DNA of 64,000 nt from NCBI RefSeq assembly GCF_050699935.1, contig NZ_JBOHGB010000004.1, positions 1 to 64,000 of the forward strand, in the 5' to 3' direction. Made by a program: the position numbers and the translations under genes. The stretch comes from Actinophytocola sp050699935. Its GTDB lineage: Bacteria; Actinomycetota; Actinomycetes; Mycobacteriales; Pseudonocardiaceae. Of the stretch, positions 1 through 8,712 are shown piece after piece; the first letter of the stretch is position 1; the number at the start of each line of letters is the position of its first letter. The notes beneath the pieces were generated by a model that did no database searches, was not told the DNA's origin, and worked only from the letters and a program-made list of their open reading frames with translations.

Positions 1-1
1 C

Positions 2-151
2 CTCGCCACCCACCGACTCGTCACCGTCCCCATCACCGGCATCGAACTCCGCCGCACCCTACGCGCGGTATGGCCCAGCGGCCGCCGCCTCACCGGCCCA
101 GCCGCCCACCTACTCACCGTAGCGATCGCGCAAACAGGACACGTCAGCTGA
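2..151 (+). CDS. LysR-family transcriptional regulator, C-terminal fragment (runs off the left edge)
   Basis: An open frame enters from the left edge and ends at a TGA at 149-151, giving 49 residues. The sequence (ELRRTLRAVWPSGRRLTGPAA, then HLLTVA) matches the end of the effector-binding domain of LysR-type regulators, in particular the R-x-V/I-W and final 'fl..l' elements. The HTH domain and start lie outside the window. It reads towards a transposase remnant, so it belongs to the preceding region rather than to the catabolic blocks. Identification rests on a short C-terminal stretch only. Confidence 0.6.
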   Translation, partial: LATHRLVTVPITGIELRRTLRAVWPSGRRLTGPAAHLLTVAIAQTGHVS

Positions 152-244
152 GGGCCCCACCGGGACGGGGGTGCGGACGGGCTTCTTACGATTGCAGTCC
201 ACCGATCCCGATCCAGACGCCAAGCTCTGCTGAGCCACCCCGGC

Positions 245-619
245 ACACCCGACCGGGTCGCCGCGCTGAAGAACGATCCACGCCGCCCGCCCCAACGGTG
301 CTCCGTTCTACGTGATCCTGGACAACCTGTCAGGCCATAAAGGACCGACGCCTCCTGAGCCAAACCCATCGAGGCGCACTTCGGGCCCCTGCGGCGATTC
401 ACCCTGGCCGACGCCGAACACCCGAACCACACGGTGCGGACTCGTGCGCTGCACCGCTACCTCGACTGGCGCAACGCCAACGCCCGCCACCCCGACGTTC
501 TCGCCGCGCAACGCCGCGAACGAGCCCGCATCCGCGGCGAAGAGGTGTCCGCTGGGTCGGACGACCCTTCGCCACCGCAGCCTGACAAACCCGGCGAACC
601 TTCCCGGTCACAGCACTAG
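245..619 (+). pseudogene. IS630-family transposase remnant
   Basis: Pieces of an IS630-type DDE transposase lie in successive frames. VAALKNDP is near 257-280, VILDNLSGHKGP at 312-347 (its D is a catalytic Asp), and PIEAHFGPLRRFTLADAEHP then RALHRYLDWRNANARH at 365-480, ending at TAG 617-619. About 25 residues expected between GHKGP and PIEAHFG are missing, and at least two frameshifts separate the pieces, so it cannot make active transposase. No terminal inverted repeats were found. It marks an old insertion between the LysR gene and block A. Confidence 0.7.
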
Positions 620-715
620 ACATCCCGCACATGTTGGGCGCTGTCGATGTACAGCCCCGGCAAGGTAAAATGGCCGAAGGTGCGATCGACACAAATTGGA
701 TGACGGCAGGATCTG

Positions 716-1294
716 ATGACCAAGACCGCATATGAGTTCAATCAGGGGCGTGTCATCGCGGCCGCTGCTGATCTCTTTGCCAAGAACGGATATCATGGGA
801 CCGGGGTCGCGGAACTCGGCGAGGTCGTCGGACTCGGCCGGGGCGCCCTGTATCACTACATCGGCAGCAAGGAGTCCTTGCTGTTCGCGATCTGCAGTGG
901 GCAAGTCGATCGAATGAACAACCGCGCCGCGGAGATCCTTACGCTCGCGCTTACACCGGAGAAACTTCTACATGAAATGGCTCGGGCGCTGTTGCGCAAC
1001 ATTGCCGACCACCGAGCAGAGTGGACGGTCTTCTTTCGGGAGTTCTCGGCGCTGACCGGGGAGCGGCGCGAGCGCGTGTTGGCCGCGCGTAAAGCTTACG
1101 AGGGCCACTGGCGGCGGGCTATGGACCGGGGCGTCGAGGCTGGCAAGCTGAAGGAGACGCCGCCTCTGTTGCTCAAGGGGATACTCGGCATGCTCAACTA
1201 CACCTATCTGTGGTTCGAGCCGGATGGACCGCTGAGTCCGGACGAGCTGGCCGATCAGTTCATCGATGCGCTGCTCTACGGGATCCGGGCCTGA
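716..1294 (+). CDS. TetR/AcrR-family transcriptional regulator (KstR2-like)
   Basis: A 192-residue protein with an N-terminal TetR DNA-binding domain: the helix-turn-helix spans about residues 29-55 (TGVAELGEVVGLGRGALYHYI, then GSKESLL). The C-terminal ligand domain ends in NYTYLWFEPDGPLSPDELA, a pattern of KstR2-type regulators that often sense acyl-CoAs. The ATG at 716 follows a weak GGCAGGATCTG ribosome-binding region. The gene converges on the block A operon with a 23-bp gap and is the only regulator there, so it is the best candidate regulator of block A. The ligand is unknown. Confidence 0.8.
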   Translation: MTKTAYEFNQGRVIAAAADLFAKNGYHGTGVAELGEVVGLGRGALYHYIGSKESLLFAICSGQVDRMNNRAAEILTLALTPEKLLHEMARALLRNIADHRAEWTVFFREFSALTGERRERVLAARKAYEGHWRRAMDRGVEAGKLKETPPLLLKGILGMLNYTYLWFEPDGPLSPDELADQFIDALLYGIRA

Positions 1295-1295
1295 G

Positions 1296-1311
1296 CGCCG
1301 CACGCGCGGCG
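1296..1311. terminator. possible shared hairpin between convergent genes
   Basis: CGCCGC and GCGGCG (1296-1301 and 1306-1311) can pair as a 6-bp GC stem with an ACGC loop in the 23-bp gap between the convergent TetR and acyl-CoA dehydrogenase genes. There is no T-run on either side, so this is a position-based guess at a bidirectional terminator. Confidence 0.3.
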
Positions 1312-1317
1312 GCGGCA

Positions 1318-2520
1318 TCAACCCCAGGTCAGGTCGCCATGGGCTGGGTCGAACGCGTCGTCGAAGGTATAGCCGGCGACGAGCTCGCGCGCGGCCACCA
1401 GGTACTGGATGGTTGGTGGGCCTTCCTCGAGCCAGTTCAGCCGGGCGTCCCGGTAGAGCCGTTCGATGGGGAGCTGACGGGTGTAGCCGATTCCGCCGTG
1501 CACCAGCAGGGCTCGGTCGGTGACGCGGCCCACCGCCTCCAGGCCGAATTGCTTGACCATCGCCGACTCGGCGGGAAGCCGGTGGCCGGCGTCCCACTTG
1601 GCTGCGGCGTCGGCCAGCATCCCGCGTAACGCATAGACATCGATCGCCATCTCGGCGAGATACCGCTGAACCGCTTGACGCTCGGCGATCGGCTTGCCGA
1701 ACGTGACCCGCTGCCGAGCGTGGCGCAGCGACAGGTCGAGGGCCTGTTCTGCGGTGCCGAGGGAGCTGGCCGCGATGAAGACCCGGCTGACCTCCAGCGC
1801 GCGCTCGAGGTGGACACGCCCGTCTCCATCGGCGCCGACCAGGGCCGACTTGGGCACCCTGGTGTCGGTGAACGTGAGTCGGCCGTGCTCTCCGCCCTTG
1901 CAACCCATCGTCTCGGGCATCGCCTCGATCGTCAGGCCGGGCGCGTGCCGTTCGACCAGGAAGGCCGAGACCTGGCTGGGGTTGGTCTTGGCAAACACCA
2001 GGAAGTGTGATGCTAGATCTGAGTTCGTGATCAGCCACTTGGCTCCGTTGATCAGGTAGCTGTCGCCGTCGCGCACGGCGGTGGAGCCGAGGTCGGCTCC
2101 GGTCCCATGGCCCGGTTCGGTCAGCGCGAACGCGAGTGAGCGTTCGCCGGTGACCGCGCCGTGCAGCACGGCGGCGCGCTGCTCGGTGTTGCCAATCTCC
2201 GATAGCGCGTGGGCGAAGGAGTTGTGCACGTGTACGAGCGCTCGAATGCCGCCATGGGACTTCGCGAACTCCGCGATGATCGGCAGGTATTGGGCTATCG
2301 AGAGGCCCGAACCGCCGTACTCGGCCGGCACCAGCAGACCGAAGGCCCCGCACTCGCGCAATGCCGGCAGCACGATGTCGTACGGGATCGACTCGGTTCG
2401 GTCGATCTGCTCGGCCAGCGGGTCGAGCACGGTCCAGATCGTGTCCCGGATGGCGGCGCGAAGCAGGTCGTACTCCCGTGGGGGCAACCCACTCCCCGTC
2501 TGCTCGTCGATCGCGGTCAT
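1318..2520 (-). CDS. acyl-CoA dehydrogenase
   Basis: A 400-residue FAD-dependent acyl-CoA dehydrogenase of normal family length. The substrate/FAD motif FALTEPGHGTGAD is in the middle domain. The C-terminal domain carries RQRVTFGKPIAERQAVQ and the RDARLNWLEEG segment, where the Glu near residue 366 sits at the catalytic-base position of short-chain enzymes. It would oxidise an acyl-CoA to the 2-enoyl-CoA, passing electrons to ETF. Last gene of the block A operon; its ATG overlaps the SDR stop by 4 bp (ATGA), so the two are translationally coupled. Substrate not identifiable. Confidence 0.93.
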   Translation of the reverse strand: MTAIDEQTGSGLPPREYDLLRAAIRDTIWTVLDPLAEQIDRTESIPYDIVLPALRECGAFGLLVPAEYGGSGLSIAQYLPIIAEFAKSHGGIRALVHVHNSFAHALSEIGNTEQRAAVLHGAVTGERSLAFALTEPGHGTGADLGSTAVRDGDSYLINGAKWLITNSDLASHFLVFAKTNPSQVSAFLVERHAPGLTIEAMPETMGCKGGEHGRLTFTDTRVPKSALVGADGDGRVHLERALEVSRVFIAASSLGTAEQALDLSLRHARQRVTFGKPIAERQAVQRYLAEMAIDVYALRGMLADAAAKWDAGHRLPAESAMVKQFGLEAVGRVTDRALLVHGGIGYTRQLPIERLYRDARLNWLEEGPPTIQYLVAARELVAGYTFDDAFDPAHGDLTWG

Positions 2521-3272
2521 GTCGACCAGCCTCCGTCCGCGGTGAGCACTGTTCCGGTGCAGTAGGTGGCGTCCTCGGACAGGAACACCGCCGCCTTGGC
2601 GATCTCCTCCACCGTGCCGAAGCGGCGTAGCACGGTGTCCTTCACGATGGCGGCCCGGGAGCGTGCCGGCACCTTTGCCGTCATCTCGGTGTCGACGAAT
2701 CCGGGCGCGAGCACGTTCACCCGTATCCCGGCACGACCGACTTCTTTGGCCAGGGAACGGGCAAAGCCGATCACCGCGGCCTTCGCACTGGCGTAGGAGG
2801 TGTCACCGGCGTAGCCGACCAGGCCCACGACGGAGGACACCAGCAGGATGCTGGGTTCGCGGCCGCACATGAGCGCCGGCAGCGCGGCCCTCGCGAGTGC
2901 CGTAGTGCCGCGGACGTTGACCTCGACCACGCGCCACCAGTCGGCACTGTCCATGTCGACGAGCTGGCCGCCCTGCCAAATGCCGGCGTTGAGCACCAGC
3001 GAGTCCAGCCCGGACCAGGCGCTCAGCACCTGCTCGACGGCGAGCACCGCGGACGTGTCATCGGCAAGGTCCATGGCGACGGGCAGCACCCGGTCCGGAT
3101 ACTCGTCGCTGAGCCCGGCCACTGCCGCGTGTCCGGTGCGGTAGCCACCGGCGACCAGGCAGTCCCTGTCGAGTAATTGTCGCGCAATCGCGGCGCCGAT
3201 GCCTCGAGACGCGCCGGTGACCAGGGCGACACGACGGTTTGAGGCCGCTTGGTACGCAAGTTCATGAGGCAT
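2517..3272 (-). CDS. SDR-family NAD(P)-dependent oxidoreductase (FabG-like)
   Basis: A classical short-chain dehydrogenase of 251 residues: nucleotide-binding TGASRGIG at 19-26, NAG at 95-97, catalytic Ser146, and YASAK with Tyr160/Lys164. The C-terminal tail SEDATYCTGTVLTADGG matches FabG-type 3-oxoacyl reductases. A role in oxidising or reducing a 3-hydroxy/3-oxoacyl-CoA next to the dehydrogenase and MaoC gene is plausible but inferred. It sits 62 bp after the ABC ATPase gene in the same operon. Confidence 0.92.
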   Translation of the reverse strand: MPHELAYQAASNRRVALVTGASRGIGAAIARQLLDRDCLVAGGYRTGHAAVAGLSDEYPDRVLPVAMDLADDTSAVLAVEQVLSAWSGLDSLVLNAGIWQGGQLVDMDSADWWRVVEVNVRGTTALARAALPALMCGREPSILLVSSVVGLVGYAGDTSYASAKAAVIGFARSLAKEVGRAGIRVNVLAPGFVDTEMTAKVPARSRAAIVKDTVLRRFGTVEEIAKAAVFLSEDATYCTGTVLTADGGWST

Positions 3273-3334
3273 GGGTTTCCCGGTCGGGTCGGTGCCGCGG
3301 CGGACGTGGCAGGACGGTTGCGAGGACCGACCCT

Positions 3335-4231
3335 CTACATGTCCTCACCTTCGAGCATGTCGTCCTGGATCATTTCCCACAGATGGTGGCTCAGCTCGTT
3401 GTAACGCTTGTCGAAACGAACCTTCATCACGTCTCTTGGCCGGGGAATGTCGATTTCTTCTATGGCGCGAACCCGTCCGGGCCGGGACGACATCACCACA
3501 ACTCGATCGGACAGTGTCACAGCCTCGGCCAAGTCATGCGTGACAAAGAGAATGGTGCGCTCCGACTCGTACCAGAGATTGAGCAGCTCCATTTGCAACA
3601 CGAGTTTCAGCTGGGCGTCGAGGGCGCCGAACGGCTCGTCCATCGCCAGCGACTCGGGTCCGTAGACCAGTGCTCGAGCGAGAATGACGCGCTTGCGCAT
3701 ACCACCGGAGAGCTCGGCTGGATAGTGATCGCCGAACCCACTCAAGCCGACCTGGTCGATCACGCTGTCGACAAGGTCGCGCCTTCTCTGCCCGCCGGTG
3801 CCGCGGATCTCCAGCGGGACGGCGATGTTGGCCCGCACGGTCCGCCAGGGCAGAAGCGTGTCGTGCTGGGTCACGTAGCCGACCGCGGTGTTGACCGACG
3901 CGACCGGCCGACCTCGGTACCGTGCCTGCCCGCTGGTGGGCTTCATCAAGCCGGTGATGATGTTCAGTAGTGTCGATTTGCCGCAACCGCTCGGTCCGAC
4001 GATGCTGACGAACTCACCTCGCGCGACGGTGAAATGTGCATCCTCGAGCGCTTGCATTGGCTCACCGTGCTTGAAGAACTGTTTGCCGACGTGGTCGAAA
4101 ATGATCATCGAGTCGGAGCCCGCTACCGAGTTCTGACTCACCTGACTGGCTGGCGCGGACCGGTGGTCGGCCCCCATGGTGCTCTCGACCGGCACGTCCA
4201 CGGCCTCGCTTCTTACCGCGCGGCGGCTCAT
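3335..4231 (-). CDS. ABC transporter ATP-binding protein (SsuB/TauB/NrtD type)
   Basis: A 298-residue ATPase of the taurine/nitrate/sulfonate importer class: Walker A GPSGCGKST at 79-87, Q-loop in YVTQHDTLLPW, signature LSGGM at 174-178, Walker B SLAMDEP at 194-200, and a switch His in FVTHD. An unusual 40-residue polar N-terminal extension precedes the core; a later start near SMIIFDHV is possible, but the annotated ATG overlaps the permease stop as ATGA. It energises the importer formed with the permease at 4228-5085 and the lipoprotein at 9903-10973. Confidence 0.93.
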   Translation of the reverse strand: MSRRAVRSEAVDVPVESTMGADHRSAPASQVSQNSVAGSDSMIIFDHVGKQFFKHGEPMQALEDAHFTVARGEFVSIVGPSGCGKSTLLNIITGLMKPTSGQARYRGRPVASVNTAVGYVTQHDTLLPWRTVRANIAVPLEIRGTGGQRRRDLVDSVIDQVGLSGFGDHYPAELSGGMRKRVILARALVYGPESLAMDEPFGALDAQLKLVLQMELLNLWYESERTILFVTHDLAEAVTLSDRVVVMSSRPGRVRAIEEIDIPRPRDVMKVRFDKRYNELSHHLWEMIQDDMLEGEDM

Positions 4232-5085
4232 GACTTGTACCCCGCCCGCTTCCAGCGCAGCACGTACCGTTCGCTTCGGTTGAGAATCTCGTTGAGAATT
4301 GTCGAGATGATCGTGAGTACGAGCAGAGCGGCGAACAGGCCAGCCGTGTTGAACGCGCCCGCGGCGGACATCAGGATGTAACCGATCCCCCGGTTGGAGG
4401 CGATGATCTCCCCCACCACCGCGCCGATCAGCGCGTATGGGATCGCGAGCTTGAGTCCGACGTAGATATACGTCAGTGCACCAGGTAGCACAACCTTGCG
4501 GATGATATGCCGCCGTCTGGCTCCCATGACGCTGAGCACATCAACCAGTTCCCGATTGCGTTCAAGGACGCCGGTGTAGGTGTTCCAGAAGACGAGGAAG
4601 AACACGATCACCGCCGTCAGGATCACCTTCATCGATAGCCCAACGCCGAACCACAGCACAAAAAGCGGCGCGAGCGCGATCTTTGGCAGGCTGTACACCG
4701 CGGTGATAAACGGGTCGAGCAGCCGGCCGAGGACGGGGGTCAACCCGAGGATGAAGCCGACAGCGATGCCTACGCTCGCCCCGAGCAGAAAGCCGAGCAA
4801 CATCTCCTGGAGCGTGATGCCAATGTGGGTGGCCAGGTAGCCGTTGCCGATCCACTCGCCGAGTTGCTCGAACACGAGGGTTGGCCGGCTGATCCAGAAC
4901 TCGGCGCCGGTGGTGACGGCGATCCACTCCCACAGCGCGCAGATCGCCACGACCAGCACAATGCGGCCGGCGGCCATCGTGAGACCACTACGCCGGCCTT
5001 CGGGCTCCTCCCGCATGCCACCGTCGCGGGCCGCGCGGCGTGGGACTACGTCCGGGTCGCTCACCGACGGAACCGATGCGGTCAT
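4228..5085 (-). CDS. ABC transporter permease (SsuC/TauC type)
   Basis: A 285-residue membrane protein with a ~35-residue cytoplasmic N-terminus and about six hydrophobic segments, the first IVLVVAICALWEWIAV. The cytoplasmic loop VLSVMGARRRHIIRKVVLPGA is the EAA-like coupling region for the ATPase. The ATG at 5085 was chosen because it overlaps the preceding CoA-transferase stop (ATGA); upstream in-frame codons lie inside that gene. Forms the channel of the block A importer. Confidence 0.92.
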   Translation of the reverse strand: MTASVPSVSDPDVVPRRAARDGGMREEPEGRRSGLTMAAGRIVLVVAICALWEWIAVTTGAEFWISRPTLVFEQLGEWIGNGYLATHIGITLQEMLLGFLLGASVGIAVGFILGLTPVLGRLLDPFITAVYSLPKIALAPLFVLWFGVGLSMKVILTAVIVFFLVFWNTYTGVLERNRELVDVLSVMGARRRHIIRKVVLPGALTYIYVGLKLAIPYALIGAVVGEIIASNRGIGYILMSAAGAFNTAGLFAALLVLTIISTILNEILNRSERYVLRWKRAGYKS

Positions 5086-6341
5086 GGTGTACTCCTCGCG
5101 CCCTGCGGGTTGATCGAGGACTCTGCGACGCCAAGCACTCCCCGCTCGACGAGGCCTTGGATGGTCGCGCTGTCGACGCCCAACACGTCTCGCATGACTT
5201 CTCCGGTGTGGTCCCCCATCGACGGTGGCATGGTGGGTGGGTGGAGTTCCCAGTGCTCTCCCCGGATCGGCAGGCCGACGACGTCGACGACCGCGCCGTC
5301 GGCCTCGATCCGCTGTGTCGAACAGCTTTCCAGCGCCTGCTCGGAGACGACCGCGTCGTGCAGCTCCAGCACCGGACTGTTCGGCACGTCGGCCTCCTCC
5401 AGAACCTCGATCCACTCATCACGCGGGCGGGCCTGGAAGATCTCTTCGAGCTGGGAAAGCAACTCATCGCGGTGCTCGAGGCGCCTGGCGTTGGACCCGA
5501 ACCGCTCGTCGGTCAGCCACTCGGGATGCCCGACCGCCTCGGCCAGCCGGCGCCAGAACCCGTTGGTGAACGCGCCGACCATCACATACTCGCCGTCAGC
5601 GCACTGGAACGCCTGGTACGGAACGATCTGTGCGTGGCCGCGTCCCAGCCGGGGAACCCGCGCACCCAGCGTGACGACCGACGGGATGTAGTTCGACATC
5701 ATCGCGATCGAAGCATCCAACATGGACACTTCAACGTGCTGCCCATCGGGATGGTTGTACCGGGCGAGGAGTGCGGTGAGGATGCCGGACAGTGCGAAGA
5801 GACCGGAGGAGAAGTCGGAGATCGGCGCACCGATACGCACCGGACCGCCGCCCACCTCGCCGGTGATGCCCATCAGGCCGGACACGCTTTGCATGATGAT
5901 GTCGTTGGCCGGGCGATCCCGCCATGGCCCCAAGTCACCGAAAGCCGACACCGAGCAGTAGACCAAGCCTGGACGCACTGCCCGCAGGTCCTCGTAGCCG
6001 AGGCCGAGCCTGTCCATCACGCCCGGACGGAAGTTCTGCACGACTACATCGGACACGGCGGCCAGGTCCCGCGCGATTCGCACACCATCCGATGTGGACA
6101 GATCGATCAGAACACTCCGCTTGTTGCGGTTGAGTGAGATGTAGTATTCCGAATCCAGCGGGCCGAGCATGGGCGAACCCATGTGCCGGCTGCCGTCGCC
6201 GCGACCGGGCTTCTCGATCTTGATCACCTGAGCGCCCAGGTCGCCGAGAAACATGGTCGCGAAGGGGCCCGCCGCCGCATGGGTGAAGTCCAGCACCCGG
6301 ATACCCGCGAGCGGCGGTCCGCCCCGCCCCGGCCCCGGCAT
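5082..6341 (-). CDS. CaiB/BaiF family III CoA-transferase (first of two in block A)
   Basis: A 419-residue family III CoA-transferase. The N-terminus LAGIRVLDFTHAAAGPFATM and LGDLGAQVIKIEKPGRGD are family hallmarks, followed by SLNRNKRSVLIDL and VVVQNFRPGVMDRLGLGY. The Asp in APISDFSSGLFA is at the expected catalytic position. Such enzymes move CoA between an acyl-CoA donor and a carboxylic acid. The ATG at 6341 overlaps the preceding stop by one base (TGATG). With its paralogue at 7486-8712 it flanks the UGSC-partner gene. Confidence 0.92.
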   Translation of the reverse strand: MPGPGRGGPPLAGIRVLDFTHAAAGPFATMFLGDLGAQVIKIEKPGRGDGSRHMGSPMLGPLDSEYYISLNRNKRSVLIDLSTSDGVRIARDLAAVSDVVVQNFRPGVMDRLGLGYEDLRAVRPGLVYCSVSAFGDLGPWRDRPANDIIMQSVSGLMGITGEVGGGPVRIGAPISDFSSGLFALSGILTALLARYNHPDGQHVEVSMLDASIAMMSNYIPSVVTLGARVPRLGRGHAQIVPYQAFQCADGEYVMVGAFTNGFWRRLAEAVGHPEWLTDERFGSNARRLEHRDELLSQLEEIFQARPRDEWIEVLEEADVPNSPVLELHDAVVSEQALESCSTQRIEADGAVVDVVGLPIRGEHWELHPPTMPPSMGDHTGEVMRDVLGVDSATIQGLVERGVLGVAESSINPQGARSTP

Positions 6342-7474
6342 CACGCCTCGGGCCCGGCTTTGGCGACGATCGCGCCGTCGGCCGGTTGGATGGCTTCGGT
6401 AACCGGGACGATCGCCTCGGACGCGCCAGAGCAGTAGGTCGAGTGCGGACCGGGTCCACCGGCCACGACGATCCGGATGTCGTCGGGGCCGTCCGCCAGC
6501 GGCACGGTGGAGTCGGCGTCGTGGGAGTAGTACCGCCTCGGCCGCCGCCGTCGCACGACACCCTCGTATACATCCGGTGGGAACTCCGAGACCCGTACCC
6601 GGCTGTGCTCGTACAGGAACTCGGCGACCTCGCGCTTGGTGAACCCGGCGTCGGCAATCATGTGCGCGTGCTCGGGGCACAGGATCAACAACGCGCCACC
6701 GCCATACAGCATGCTGCCCGAACCGACGTGCGCGCAGGAGTTCGCGATGGTCTTCAGTACGCCCAGCGCCGACTTGCTGGACAGGTCGACGATGGCCTGC
6801 GTGCCGGTGACCCCGAAGACCGACACGGCGCTGGCGGCGGGGTCCAGGCCGCGCTCGACGTGGTACGGCTCCCAGGGACTCTCCGCCTCATTCTCGGCGA
6901 AGCACAGCGTGTACTTGCCCGGCTGGCCCTGTGTGGACTTGTCGATCGGGCCCGGGCGTGCACCGCCGATGTTCACCAGGCACAGACGCAGCGCTCGACC
7001 CACCGTGGCGTTCGCCCGCACACCCGGCCCGAGGCAGTCGGCGCCCCCGTTGAAGCCGAGATCGCGCGCTGCCGGACCGTTCACCAGGTACAGCGGGGTG
7101 ATCGGGTTCGTCGTGGTCTGCACGGCGAGCAGGTTGTACTCGGCCTGGGCCAGTGCGCGCACGGCGGTGAGTACGACGGGGAAGTACTCCGGCAGGCAGC
7201 CGGCCATTACCGCGTTGGCCGCGATGAGGTACACCGTGGCTTCGGCGTTGGTCGGCGCGATCGTGGCGATCACCTCGTCGTCCGGCCGGTCCGTGTGGGC
7301 CAGGAAGCGCGCCACCGCCTCCTCGGTCGGGGCCACGATGGGCAGTCCGTCCGTCCAGCCCTCCTTGTAGTACCAGTCGGAGACACTCTCGGTCGTGCCC
7401 TCGATCGACAGCAGGTCGGTCAACGCAGTCACCTCGTTCGCGGTTTGCTGGTCTGAAAATGGTGTTTCGGCCAA
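6341..7474 (-). CDS. UGSC-partner protein (uncharacterised family, stand-alone copy A)
   Basis: A 377-residue soluble protein without signal or membrane segments; no characterised enzyme family was recognised. It shares an ordered set of motifs with 39507-41126 (residues ~190-539) and 41756-42835: WTDGLPIVAPT at 40-50, AANAVMAGC ending at Cys93, QTTTNP at 119-124, RALRLCLVNIGG at 160-171, YTLCFAENE with Cys191, and a late IVVAGGPGPHS. Cys93 and Cys191 are conserved in all three copies. It lies between two CoA-transferase genes in the same operon as a UGSC protein (10966-11556). The fusion in block C suggests physical partnership with the UGSC domain. Chemistry unknown. Confidence 0.85.
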   Translation of the reverse strand: MAETPFSDQQTANEVTALTDLLSIEGTTESVSDWYYKEGWTDGLPIVAPTEEAVARFLAHTDRPDDEVIATIAPTNAEATVYLIAANAVMAGCLPEYFPVVLTAVRALAQAEYNLLAVQTTTNPITPLYLVNGPAARDLGFNGGADCLGPGVRANATVGRALRLCLVNIGGARPGPIDKSTQGQPGKYTLCFAENEAESPWEPYHVERGLDPAASAVSVFGVTGTQAIVDLSSKSALGVLKTIANSCAHVGSGSMLYGGGALLILCPEHAHMIADAGFTKREVAEFLYEHSRVRVSEFPPDVYEGVVRRRRPRRYYSHDADSTVPLADGPDDIRIVVAGGPGPHSTYCSGASEAIVPVTEAIQPADGAIVAKAGPEA

Positions 7475-7485
7475 GGGCGACCGAG

Positions 7486-8712
7486 TCAGATCACGCCCTG
7501 CTCTCGCAAGGCGTCGAGCTCGCTCTCGGACATGCCGAGGAGGTCTCGATACACCTCCGCGGTATGCGTGCCCCTGGCCGGCCCGGCGTGCGAGACGACG
7601 TGCTCACGGCCCACGAACTTGGGTACGACCCCCTGCATCATGATCGGGCCCAGCTTTGAATCCGGCGCCGACACGAGGTCGCCCCTGGCCTGGTAGTGCG
7701 GATCGCGGTAGATCTCCTCAGCGGAGTAGATCTCCTGGTACACCGCTCCGGACTCGGCGAGCGCGCGGGAAATGTCCGCGTAGTCCAGCGCGCTCGCCCA
7801 GGCATCGACCCGTTCGTCGCACTTCTCGAGGAACGTGATCACGTTCTCATTCGTGTCGAACATCGCGCCGCCGTCGAGGCGCTCCACCAGTTCGGAGGCC
7901 GAGGCGGCGACCAGGATTCGCCGAATCGTGTCCGTCCCGACCGCGCTGACGCAGAAGTTCCGCTTATCCCGCGAGGTGTAGAGGTTGCGCAGCGCCCCGT
8001 GGCTGGTGAGCTTGTTCCCCGGCCGTATGGGGGCCACGCCAAGCTGGTCGACCGTGGGGATCTGGATCGGGATGAGCCGGAAGAGCCCCTCGAACAGTGC
8101 CAGGTCGATTACCTGGACGCCGGCCGCGTCACCTGTGGCCCGGTTCCACATCGCCGCGAGGATGCCGAGCGCACCGAACGTACCGGCGACTCCGTCGGCC
8201 AGCGTGGTGGACGGGAACGTGGGCGGGCCCGTTGTCTCCCCGTTCAGGTGTGCGAAGCCACTGAACGCCTCCGCGATCGTGCCGAAGCCCGGCCGGTCGC
8301 GGTAGGGCCCGGTCTGGCCGAACCCGCTGACCCGCAGCAACACGACGTTCAGACCGGCAGCCTCGAGATCGGCCGGACCGAGGTGCCAGCGCTCCAGTGT
8401 GCCTGGGCGGAAGTTCTCCACGATGACGTCGAAGTGCGGCGCCAGCTCCAGCAGGATCTCCCGCCCGCGCTCGGTGCTCAGGTCGAGGGTGACCAGCCGC
8501 TTGTTGCGCTGCATCACCTTCCACCACAACGACTCGCCGTCCTTGCGGGGGATCATCGTGCGGGCGGCGGTCGGCCGGCTTGGATGCTCGACGGCCACCA
8601 CGTCCGCGCCGAGGTCGGCCAGCAGGCCGGCGGACAGCGCCGCTGAGTACTGGTGGGCGATGTCGAGGATACGCAGCCCCTTGAGCACGGGCCGGGTATT
8701 GTCGGCGGCCAT
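7486..8712 (-). CDS. CaiB/BaiF family III CoA-transferase (second of two in block A)
   Basis: A 408-residue family III CoA-transferase: LKGLRILDIAHQYSAALSAG, LLADLGADVVAVEHPS, RNKRLVTLDLSTERG and VIVENFRPGTLERWHLG. The Asp in TTLADGVAGTFGALG is at the catalytic position. It diverges from its neighbour at 5082-6341, so the pair may handle different acids or form a heteromeric enzyme. The ATG at 8712 overlaps the MaoC-gene stop (TGATG); the partner gene begins 11 bp downstream. Confidence 0.92.
   Translation of the reverse strand: MAADNTRPVLKGLRILDIAHQYSAALSAGLLADLGADVVAVEHPSRPTAARTMIPRKDGESLWWKVMQRNKRLVTLDLSTERGREILLELAPHFDVIVENFRPGTLERWHLGPADLEAAGLNVVLLRVSGFGQTGPYRDRPGFGTIAEAFSGFAHLNGETTGPPTFPSTTLADGVAGTFGALGILAAMWNRATGDAAGVQVIDLALFEGLFRLIPIQIPTVDQLGVAPIRPGNKLTSHGALRNLYTSRDKRNFCVSAVGTDTIRRILVAASASELVERLDGGAMFDTNENVITFLEKCDERVDAWASALDYADISRALAESGAVYQEIYSAEEIYRDPHYQARGDLVSAPDSKLGPIMMQGVVPKFVGREHVVSHAGPARGTHTAEVYRDLLGMSESELDALREQGVI

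Noticed and set aside
3..700. Several Arg/Pro-rich open frames near the left edge taken as genes
   Set aside because: They are antisense or frame-shifted shadows of the LysR end and the transposase remnant.
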